This document shows positions 5,699 to 11,446 of a stretch of DNA of 11,446 bases, piece by piece. The stretch's first letter is position 1. Each line of letters starts with the position of its first letter. Both the position numbers and the translations under genes were made by a program. Below the pieces are notes generated by a model, which was not told the origin of the DNA, searched no databases, and worked only from the letters and a program-made list of their open reading frames with translations. Origin of the DNA: Microcaldota archaeon (GTDB taxonomy: Archaea; Micrarchaeota; Micrarchaeia; Norongarragalinales; Norongarragalinaceae); the NCBI GenBank assembly GCA_018304285.1, contig JAGVWL010000045.1:1-11446 (forward strand), written 5' to 3'.

Positions 5699-7689
5699 CT
5701 TGGGCTGGGCGTGGGTGAAGGCGAGGGGGATGCTATCCAGTCTCCGGGCGACGGGCTTGCAACTCGGTCGCCGCCTGGACTTGGCGAGGGTGACGGAACC
5801 CTGGCCGCATCGCCGCAGTCGTTGGGGCAATTGCAAGCGTTGGGCGAACGCCAGTATTGCGGGTTGCTGTTCATGTCGGTAGTAAGCTGTTGGATTAATC
5901 CAGTGTCTCTGCTTCGTGCGTTGGCATTGTTGCGCGCGAATTCGGTAGCCTCGTCAAGAGAAACCGTTCCATCGCCGTTAGCGTCCGCACCAGCGGCTCC
6001 GTTCAGCCCGTCAATCAATCCTGAGCCTGCGGCCATTCCATCAACTTTGTTGCCCCAGGAAACTTTGTTTGCTTCGGCGGCGGTGGTTATGAACCTGCCG
6101 CTGCCCTTGAGGCTGTCAATAGCCCCGCCGGAATGGCAGGAGTCGATGAAAATGTGGAGGTTGCAATTCTTGATTTCGTCGAGCATGGCATCCAACTCTT
6201 CGGCCTTGAGCCAGTCTGTGCCCATGCGCATGCCGTGGCTCTTCTGCACGGACATGACTTGCCACGTTCCCAACCCCCTTTTCTCGCCTACGGCCGGGCA
6301 ATCGCGCGTGTATGAATTGAATTTACTGTCTTTCCTGTTTTCTTCAACCGTGATTGCGCCTGTTATCCTGTTGTACCACGTTACTTTGCAGTACAAATAC
6401 CCGTGCCCGGAGAGGTACACGAGAACCACGTCGCAACACCGGGTTTTGTTTTTGATTTCTCCCAACGCGCTTTTCAGCGCGTCTTCGCTGGTGCTCGTGT
6501 CGACGCTTGGGCCGCTGCTTTCGGGCGGGGTCATGAACGTCACGTTGTCCGCCCCCACGCCACGCCCTGCAAGCGCGTCGAAAATTCCTTGCGCGGTGAC
6601 GTTGAACATAGAGTCGTTGTTGCCTTGCGCGATTACCGCATAAACGCGCGAGGGGCCGCACTTGCACGGCACGTTTGTTGCCGTCAGCGGGCCTTGCGGC
6701 GGGGCTTGAGCCGGCTCGAAACTCAACGCTTGTGCGCGTGGCAGCGGCGAGTACAACAGCCCGCCGTCAATGGTGTCGGCGGAAAGGCCGAGTTTTTCGA
6801 AAACGATTTCTTCAGGCACTCCCGTTTTTCCGTCAATCCACAATTGCCTTCCTTCGATTACGGGCCAAAAGCCGCCTTCGAAAACGATGTAATCGCCGTT
6901 TTCGTACACGAACGCGAAGCGCGTGCGGTGTTCGAAAGGCTGGCCGGGCAAATCGTCAAGCCAGAAAAACGCTGTTTTTGCGTCTGTCTTGAAAACCAGG
7001 CTGTTCACGTCGGGAGGCACGTCTTGCCTGACTTCCACGCCTGCCTCAAGAACTTCGCCCGTGGAAAAAACGCGGACCGGGCCTTCGCCTGTGATTTTGT
7101 CGATTGCTATTTTCTTCGCGCTTTCAAAATCCCCCGCCGCCAATCCCGAGGGCGTGCGCTTGGGCATTTTATCAGCCTCTTCCTGGGCGAATTGGGAAAC
7201 GCCTGCAGCCATTTGCTTGAGCGAATTGATTTTCCCTTTTTCGCTTTCCAAGCCTGCGAGCCCCGCGTATTCGGGGAAAGTTGTTTCAAACGAATCCAAC
7301 GCCGAACGGGCTTCGTCGAACTTGCTTTCGGCAAGGGAAAGCGATTGCTGCGCCTGCTGCAGCACCAACGGCTTTTTGAAGTCTGCGGGAGAGAACGAAA
7401 CGGCTTGCGCAAACTGCTTTTGCGCTTCGACGAGCTTGAACTTGTAATCGACGAATGCGACGAAAGCATTCCTCGCTTTTTCATCCGTTATTTTCGGAGC
7501 TTGTTCGCTTTTGAAGGTTTCAAGGCTTGCCGAAAAGGAATCAAGATTCCCAAACTCGCCGTCGTCTCCGTAACGCTCGGCATCCATGCTCTGCAGTTGG
7601 GTTAAAGAATCTTGCAGGGTGGCTTGAGGGCGTTCGGTGCAGCCCGCGAGAAACAACGACAAGAGAATGATTGCTGCTGCAAAACGCAT
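5671..7689 (-). CDS. Caspase-like (clan CD) cysteine peptidase lipoprotein with EF-hand loop
   Basis: Predicted extracellular, lipid-anchored peptidase. Residues 1-17 are a lipoprotein signal (lipobox LAGC, Cys17). Residues about 22-175 are helical, probably coiled coil. Residues about 200-305 form an unrecognised beta-rich domain. Residues about 347-560 are the caspase / metacaspase / legumain-type fold: RVYAVIAQGNNDS (348-360), VYLSGHG (424-430) with catalytic His429, and IFIDSCHSGGAID (513-525) with catalytic Cys518. An EF-hand-type loop follows at 569-580 (Asp569, Asn571, Asp573, Thr575, Ser577, Glu580), then a Cys cluster (619-625) and a Pro/Ser stalk (632-665). The last seven residues result from a frameshift; the true tail lies in another frame at 5330-5698. 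A strong Shine-Dalgarno (GGAGGGGGG on the minus strand, 7705-7697) sets the start. It follows the beta-propeller lipoprotein gene by 29 bases. Cleavage specificity and target are unknown. Confidence 0.85.
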   Translation of the reverse strand: MRFAAAIILLSLFLAGCTERPQATLQDSLTQLQSMDAERYGDDGEFGNLDSFSASLETFKSEQAPKITDEKARNAFVAFVDYKFKLVEAQKQFAQAVSFSPADFKKPLVLQQAQQSLSLAESKFDEARSALDSFETTFPEYAGLAGLESEKGKINSLKQMAAGVSQFAQEEADKMPKRTPSGLAAGDFESAKKIAIDKITGEGPVRVFSTGEVLEAGVEVRQDVPPDVNSLVFKTDAKTAFFWLDDLPGQPFEHRTRFAFVYENGDYIVFEGGFWPVIEGRQLWIDGKTGVPEEIVFEKLGLSADTIDGGLLYSPLPRAQALSFEPAQAPPQGPLTATNVPCKCGPSRVYAVIAQGNNDSMFNVTAQGIFDALAGRGVGADNVTFMTPPESSGPSVDTSTSEDALKSALGEIKNKTRCCDVVLVYLSGHGYLYCKVTWYNRITGAITVEENRKDSKFNSYTRDCPAVGEKRGLGTWQVMSVQKSHGMRMGTDWLKAEELDAMLDEIKNCNLHIFIDSCHSGGAIDSLKGSGRFITTAAEANKVSWGNKVDGMAAGSGLIDGLNGAAGADANGDGTVSLDEATEFARNNANARSRDTGLIQQLTTDMNSNPQYWRSPNACNCPNDCGDAARVPSPSPSPGGDRVASPSPGDWIASPSPSPTPSPSPHDYMTIA

Positions 7690-7696
7690 TTTTCTA

Positions 7697-7705
7697 CCCC
7701 CCTCC
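7697..7705 (-). promoter_or_regulatory. Strong Shine-Dalgarno of the caspase-like gene
   Basis: GGAGGGGGG on the minus strand ends seven bases before the ATG at 7689, inside the 29-base gap after the upstream lipoprotein gene. It fixes the start codon and indicates translation from a shared mRNA. Confidence 0.6.
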
Positions 7706-7718
7706 TTCCTGTTCTTCC

Positions 7719-8909
7719 TCAGCCTTCGTAATACTCTATTTTCTGCAGCTTTCCGCCCGTGATTTTGTAGATGCCGCCGGTTCCCTCGTAATTCTCGTGA
7801 CCGCCGACAATCAACTCTCCATTATATTCTATTATGGCGCTTGGGGAAACGAATTCTCCGGAAGCGACTTGCTTTATCCCGCCCCCCTCGATTTTGAACA
7901 AGCCCACTTCGCTTTGCGGCACTTTCTCGTACTTGCCGTGCTGCACTCCGAAGTAAAGCGTGTTCCCTGCTTTATCGAAAAACTCGCAAGAATCCCCAAC
8001 TTGCCCAGCCAGCGTCCAGCCTCCGGCATACCTGAACACTTTCTTTCCGTCGCCGCAAACGTAAACCGCATTCCCGTCGCTGCCCACGCGGCCGAACCTG
8101 CCGATTCCAAAGTAAACGTCCAAGCTTTCCGGAGCTGTTGCAGTCTCGCTTTTCACGGCCGCCTTGCCGTCTTCGAAAACGAGCTTTTCCAAAGTGCCGT
8201 CTCCAGTCAAGTAAACCTCGCCCGCGTATTCCGCAAGGTCTTGCCCAGTCGACAGAGTATCGTAAACTTCATGCCACCCGTCGCCCGTGAACTTTAAGAG
8301 CCCGAACGTGGTCCTGCCAGAAGGCCCGGACCCGTCTTTGCCGTAAGTTGCGGCGGCGTAAACTCCGCCGGAAAATTTCTTCATGCGCACTATCGAAATT
8401 CCGTCTTCCTTCCTTGCGCCAGGCGGAACCAGCGTGTCAAGCATTTCCCACGAGCCGTCTTGCTTCATTTTAAACAAGCCCGTCTCCCCAGCCGCGTACA
8501 ACACCCCGCCGTATTCGACAAGGCTGTTGAGCTCCATTCCCTTGCCTTTCAAGCGCGGGTCGCCGCTGCTGCTGTCGAAATCGTTCTCGCTCCCCCAGCC
8601 CAAGCGAAGCACTCTTTTCGGCGGGGTTTTTTCGTCCACATACTCGTACACGGTTGCGGCTTCCTTTCTCGTCGAGCCTATGAAATAGAGTTTTCCGTTG
8701 AAAACCAGCATATCGCGCACTGCGGAAATGTAGAATTTGCTGCGGAAAGGCGCTTCGGCTGAAGGTTGAACTACGGGAGTTTGAGAATCTTGCGGCGCTT
8801 CAACGCTCGGAACGCCTTGGCTTTCCCCGCCTGCCGGAAGACTCTCACTTCCGTCTAGACACCCGGCGATGAGCAACGCGGGCAAAAGAACTAAAACTGC
8901 CAATCGCAT
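7719..8909 (-). CDS. Beta-propeller-like lipoprotein of unknown function
   Basis: A 396-residue lipoprotein: signal peptide with lipobox LIAGC (Cys17), then a Ser/Pro/Gln-rich linker to about residue 55. From 57 on, about seven similar units repeat, each with a short strand ending in a Gly and an aromatic pair: MLVFNGKLYFIGST (67-80), LVEYGGVLYAAGETGLFK (130-147), FSGGVYAAATYG (179-190), LAEYAGEVYLTGDGTLEK (225-242), SDGNAVYVCGDGKKVFRY (277-294), DKAGNTLYFGV (312-322) and IIEYNGELIVGGHE (359-372). This is the pattern of a seven-bladed propeller related to Kelch-like or sorting-stalk repeats, and suggests a binding rather than catalytic role. It is the first gene of a two-gene unit with the caspase-like lipoprotein, so the two may act together outside the cell. 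That link is inference. Confidence 0.75.
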   Translation of the reverse strand: MRLAVLVLLPALLIAGCLDGSESLPAGGESQGVPSVEAPQDSQTPVVQPSAEAPFRSKFYISAVRDMLVFNGKLYFIGSTRKEAATVYEYVDEKTPPKRVLRLGWGSENDFDSSSGDPRLKGKGMELNSLVEYGGVLYAAGETGLFKMKQDGSWEMLDTLVPPGARKEDGISIVRMKKFSGGVYAAATYGKDGSGPSGRTTFGLLKFTGDGWHEVYDTLSTGQDLAEYAGEVYLTGDGTLEKLVFEDGKAAVKSETATAPESLDVYFGIGRFGRVGSDGNAVYVCGDGKKVFRYAGGWTLAGQVGDSCEFFDKAGNTLYFGVQHGKYEKVPQSEVGLFKIEGGGIKQVASGEFVSPSAIIEYNGELIVGGHENYEGTGGIYKITGGKLQKIEYYEG

Positions 8910-8930
8910 TATACGAGGAGAAAAACCGGG

Positions 8931-8938
8931 AATTTAAG
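8931..8938 (-). promoter_or_regulatory. TATA box of the propeller-caspase unit (leaderless start)
   Basis: CTTAAATT on the minus strand is centred 26 bases before the ATG at 8909, so transcription should begin at the start codon. No Shine-Dalgarno is present between them. It lies in the 58-base gap after the AlkD-like gene, making the lipoprotein pair a separate transcription unit. Confidence 0.5.
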
Positions 8939-8967
8939 CGTTGCGCCTTGATCGTTCTTTCCGCCAA

Positions 8968-9690
8968 TTACGCTTTCAAGTAACGTTTTCTATCGTGCTC
9001 TGGCAGGCGTTCTATCGCATAGCGCAGGGCAACGCGCGGCATGCGTGCCGCGTGCTCGTCGAGGAACGCCAAAAGCTTTTTTTCCGAACACCTTTTGCCA
9101 ACCTCGCGCAGCATCCAACCTACCGCCTTGCGGATCAAATCGTGTTGGTCGTGCAAGAGAACGGTGGCGATTGCCAGCGCGGGTTCGCAGTCCCCTTTGC
9201 TGATGAATTGGAACGTTGCCAAAACTGCAATGCGCCTTTCCCAAACGCTCTCGCTTTGAGCGAGTTTTTTCAGGAAGCGCATGCTTTCTTTTTTTCCCGC
9301 ACGCTCGTGAAGGTAAGCGCCGACTATCCTGTGCGCGCTCAAATCAACGAGGTCCCAGTTGTTCGCGCGCTTGGCGTTGCGCAAGTAAAAATCGAAAATA
9401 CGCTTTTTTTCGCCCGCTTCCGCCTTGTGGAAATTGTCCACGAGAATGAGCAGTGCGGCGAGGCGTTCTTCGTGCACGCGCGAGTGCAGCAAAGCGCGCA
9501 CGTCTTCAAGCGCCGCTTGCCTGGCGTGCTTGCGCGCCACGCTTCGCGTTTGCCCTACGCTGATGCCGTAGAAAACGTCGCCTTCCCCATACTCGCCTTT
9601 GCCAGTCTTGAAAAAGCGTGCTAGGACAAGCGCTTTGGCGGGTTCGGCCAAAGCCTTCAATTCGCGGGAAACGTTTTTTGCAACTTTCAT
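8968..9690 (-). CDS. AlkD-type DNA alkylation repair protein (DNA glycosylase)
   Basis: A 240-residue all-helical HEAT-like repeat protein of the AlkC/AlkD superfamily (COG4912 type), which excises 3- and 7-alkylpurines from DNA without flipping the base. The family signatures are in order: FFKTGKGEYGEGDVFYGISV (26-45), NNWDLVDLSAHRIVG (110-124), RRIAVLATFQFI (152-163), KAVGWMLREVGKR (188-200) and MPRVALRYAIERLP (217-230). Residues equivalent to the Bacillus cereus AlkD lesion-binding set appear kept: Trp112, Asp116, Arg153 and Trp192. The length is normal and the protein has no signal peptide, so it acts in the cytoplasm. The ATG start fits a TATA box 26-27 bases upstream. It appears to be transcribed alone and has no functional tie to the surface genes on either side. 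Confidence 0.92.
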   Translation of the reverse strand: MKVAKNVSRELKALAEPAKALVLARFFKTGKGEYGEGDVFYGISVGQTRSVARKHARQAALEDVRALLHSRVHEERLAALLILVDNFHKAEAGEKKRIFDFYLRNAKRANNWDLVDLSAHRIVGAYLHERAGKKESMRFLKKLAQSESVWERRIAVLATFQFISKGDCEPALAIATVLLHDQHDLIRKAVGWMLREVGKRCSEKKLLAFLDEHAARMPRVALRYAIERLPEHDRKRYLKA

Positions 9691-9713
9691 TTTGCAGTCG
9701 CCCAGGCTGGCAA

Positions 9714-9721
9714 GATAAAAA
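9714..9721 (-). promoter_or_regulatory. TATA box of the AlkD-like gene (leaderless start)
   Basis: TTTTTATC on the minus strand is centred about 27 bases before the ATG at 9690, and no Shine-Dalgarno is present. This is the third case of the same spacing in the window. The box overlaps the U-rich tail of the terminator of the preceding surface-protein gene. Confidence 0.45.
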
Positions 9722-9783
9722 CGAAAGAAAAGAGGAAAAAGAAGGGAAAAGGCGGAGAGAGAGTATTCGACCCTCCCGCCTTT
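9720..9783 (-). terminator. Hairpin and U-rich terminator of the large surface-protein gene
   Basis: AAAGGCGG (9748-9755) and CCGCCTTT (9776-9783) are perfect eight-base complements with a 20-base loop. On the minus strand the hairpin is followed by a pyrimidine tract dominated by T from 9747 down to about 9720. It lies 15 bases beyond the TAA at 9798-9800. Confidence 0.55.
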
Positions 9784-9797
9784 CTAAGCGCTTTTAC

Positions 9798-11063
9798 TTA
9801 CATCCCGCGTTTCTTGGGCTTGAGGAAGAAGTAATACGCTCCTGCAGCGAGCAGGATGAGCACTACTATTCCTATGAGGAGGCTGTTGTCTCCGCCAGCA
9901 ACCGGCTTTTTGACCGGCTGTGGAGCCACGCTTGAGGTCGGTATCGGGGTTGCTACAGTCGCCGGCCTTGCCTTGGCTGCGAGCGTGGGAACCGCAAATT
10001 GGTCCATTACGCTCGAGTCAAGCTTCTTGTCGACTGTAACCGTGGGAGTGAACTTTCCGTTTGCAGGCAAGTCCACATTGTTCCACATTGCCTTGACGCT
10101 GCCTGCTTCGACATTGGCCGGGGCAGGAGTGATTGTAATCAATCCCGCTTGGTAGTCGGCGTAGTCGAACGGCAGAGTCCAAGTCAAGTCTCCGTAAAAG
10201 CCCGAGCTTCCCGCGGCGTAAGTCAGCGAGAACGTTGTGCTGTCTTCACCGAATGACCCGGAAACCATTGTTCCAGCGCCCAAGTTCTTTTCGCTCACTA
10301 TCGGCGAGGGTGCCGGAGTGGGCGTAGGCGTTGCGCTTACCGTGGCGCTCGGCGTTGGTGTGGGCGTGGCTGTTGAAGAGCCGCCCGTACTTCCGCCACC
10401 GCCGCTAACTCCACCACTTCGGACTTGAACTTGCGAAGATATGCCTGTGGCTGTAACGCCTGCACTGTCGGTAAAGTTGAACGTCAAGTCGGCGTTGATG
10501 GATTGCTTGAAGTACGAAGTCACGTTTCCGCTTGAGAGGTCCCTGTTGGTTCCCGCACTTCCCCAAGCGCTGTAAGACGTTCCGTCGGTCGAATACGTGA
10601 GGCCGGTGGTTTCACTAGAGCTTAAGTTCAACGTGCCGTTCCAGCCGCTGGTGCCGTTTATGTTGCTGAACATGTCGTACGAATGTACGACGACTGTGAA
10701 CGCGGTGTCCGTTGCAACGCTGGTTGAGGCCGGCGTGACGATGTAGTAATTGATTATGTTTGCGCTGGCAGTCGCGTTAACCTTCAAGCCGTAAGTCGAC
10801 GAAGCAGCGTCGCTCATCGTCCAGTTGGTTACTGAAACGTTCCACTGGTACGTGTTGCTTCCGTTTTGAGTGCTGTTTCCGATTTTGATGCCGAAGCTAG
10901 CGTGCCCAGTGTCGTTAGTGGACCAGCTAGAGTTGCTCGCGTTCGCGCGAACCCCGTAAAGCAAAACTCCTCCGCTGGGAGTAGTCATAGTGGATTCGTT
11001 CATGTACGTGAAGGAGACGTTTGCGCTGGTAATGAAGTTTCCGAAGTCATCCTGGACTAACAC
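9798..11063 (-). CDS. N-glycosylated surface protein, C-terminal part with Thr/Pro stalk and membrane anchor
   Basis: Numbered from the nominal GTG at 11063, this part has 421 residues, but that GTG is not the true start: sensible coding (VATYTNITVLVQDD) continues upstream to about 11087, where a 35-base duplication breaks the frame. Residues 1-215 are Ig-like beta sheet with many N-glycosylation sequons, for example NVS (15-17), NES (22-24), NAS, NSS, NST, NGT and NLS. A Gly-rich hinge (217-229) leads to a Thr/Pro stalk (232-254). A second beta domain (about 257-350) follows, then a Pro/Val linker (367-388), a membrane helix (394-413) and a basic tail KPKKRGM. This is the layout of archaeal S-layer or pilin-like surface proteins anchored at the C-terminus. 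I cannot name the family. It is the 3' part of one gene whose 5' part is at 11111-11446. Confidence 0.75.
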   Translation of the reverse strand: MLVQDDFGNFITSANVSFTYMNESTMTTPSGGVLLYGVRANASNSSWSTNDTGHASFGIKIGNSTQNGSNTYQWNVSVTNWTMSDAASSTYGLKVNATASANIINYYIVTPASTSVATDTAFTVVVHSYDMFSNINGTSGWNGTLNLSSSETTGLTYSTDGTSYSAWGSAGTNRDLSSGNVTSYFKQSINADLTFNFTDSAGVTATGISSQVQVRSGGVSGGGGSTGGSSTATPTPTPSATVSATPTPTPAPSPIVSEKNLGAGTMVSGSFGEDSTTFSLTYAAGSSGFYGDLTWTLPFDYADYQAGLITITPAPANVEAGSVKAMWNNVDLPANGKFTPTVTVDKKLDSSVMDQFAVPTLAAKARPATVATPIPTSSVAPQPVKKPVAGGDNSLLIGIVVLILLAAGAYYFFLKPKKRGM

Positions 11064-11087
11064 TGTGATGTTGGTGTAAGTCGCAAC

Positions 11088-11158
11088 ATCTCCCGTTTTG
11101 TTGTCCGCGGTTATGGTTTGCGATCTCCCGTTTTGTTGTCCGCGGTTATGGTTTGCGA
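11088..11158 (-). repeat. Exact 35-base tandem duplication inside the surface-protein gene
   Basis: Bases 11088-11122 and 11123-11157 are identical, and the match runs one base further. A unit of 35 is not a multiple of three, so the second copy shifts the frame and causes a TAA at 11113-11111. Removing one copy joins ...SQTITADNKTGD to VATYTNITVLVQDD in one frame. The repeat is in coding sequence for QTITADNKTGD. Confidence 0.9.
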
Positions 11159-11446
11159 GTGTCCGGAGTACGCCGTGACGTTGTGCCCTCGGCCTGGCAG
11201 CATTGTAAACCTGGACGCGTTGATTCCAGAACCGGGAGTGCCGGTGCTTGAGGAACCGTAGCCGCCGGTTTGAGTGGTGTTGTGGGCTATGATGTAAACT
11301 GGCACGAGCGTTCCGCCTGAGCTGGTTTGGTTGGTGTAAGCGGTTACGTTAACTCCCCTGAGGTAGAACGAAATGTTGATGTCGTCAAAATTCACGTAAG
11401 ACCCGTTCGTGACGTTCTGGAAAGTGACCGTCAAAACGTTCGAGCT
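11111..11446 (-). CDS. N-glycosylated surface protein, upstream part (5' end outside window, broken at 3' end)
   Basis: The frame is open to the window edge, so the TTG at 11434 is not the start. About 111 residues are visible: SSNVLTVTFQNVTNGSYVNF, then FYLRGVNVTAYTNQTSSGG, VYIIAHNTTQTGGYG and INASRFTMLPGRGHNVTAYS. They are beta-rich and crowded with sequons (NVT, NGS, NIS, NQT, NTT, NAS, NVT), like the part at 9798-11063. The frame reads correctly through the first copy of the 35-base duplication on the minus strand, then enters the second copy out of frame and ends in the spurious residues RKP. Without the duplication this and the downstream part are one gene. The signal peptide and N-terminal domains must lie beyond the window. 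Confidence 0.75.
   Translation of the reverse strand, partial: SSNVLTVTFQNVTNGSYVNFDDINISFYLRGVNVTAYTNQTSSGGTLVPVYIIAHNTTQTGGYGSSSTGTPGSGINASRFTMLPGRGHNVTAYSGHSQTITADNKTGDRKP

Noticed and set aside
5711..7605. Long open frames on the plus strand opposite the caspase-like gene (310 and 400 codons)
   Set aside because: They are antisense shadows caused by codon bias. The minus strand shows signal peptide, catalytic motifs and calcium motifs, and the plus frames show nothing.

Overview
The window looks archaeal. Base composition is close to half G+C. Three apparent first-in-operon genes have a TATA-like box centred about 26 bases before the start codon, which implies leaderless mRNAs. Genes that follow another closely, and some with longer leaders, carry Shine-Dalgarno sequences instead. 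Family content agrees: a lipoprotein FKBP, a DUF47/PiT phosphate pair, an HxlR regulator, and surface proteins with Thr/Pro stalks, many N-glycosylation sequons and a C-terminal membrane anchor. No phylogenetic marker is present. A DPANN or related uncultivated euryarchaeal-type lineage is only a guess.

Layout. 1-320: C-terminal end of a HEAT-repeat protein cut by the window edge. 377-2617 (+): a compact operon of a lipoprotein FKBP prolyl isomerase, a DUF47 (PhoU-like) protein and a PiT phosphate permease. 2655-3716 (-): a surface protein with Cys loops and a Thr/Pro stalk, convergent with the permease across a hairpin/poly-U terminator. 3878-4279 (-): an HxlR-type regulator with a Cys/His-rich tail. 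4280-4696: about 415 bases without a credible gene but with several inverted repeats and two divergent promoters. 4697-5305 (+): a membrane-anchored rhodanese-domain protein. 5330-8909 (-): a two-gene lipoprotein unit, a beta-propeller-like lipoprotein followed by a caspase-like peptidase lipoprotein with an EF-hand loop and, after a one-base frameshift, a thrombospondin type-3 repeat and a Cys-rich tail. 8968-9690 (-): an AlkD-type DNA alkylation repair glycosylase. 9798 to the window end (-): a large N-glycosylated surface protein, split by an exact 35-base tandem duplication.

Much of the window serves the outside of the cell: three lipoproteins, two anchored stalk proteins and one membrane-tethered rhodanese. 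The phosphate operon is the clearest functional unit. The most unusual points are the calcium-motif-bearing secreted caspase-like lipoprotein, and two separate frame disruptions (a C5 homopolymer and a 35-bp duplication) in otherwise well-preserved surface genes. Each disruption is repaired by a single simple change, so mutation, phase variation and sequencing or assembly error all remain possible.
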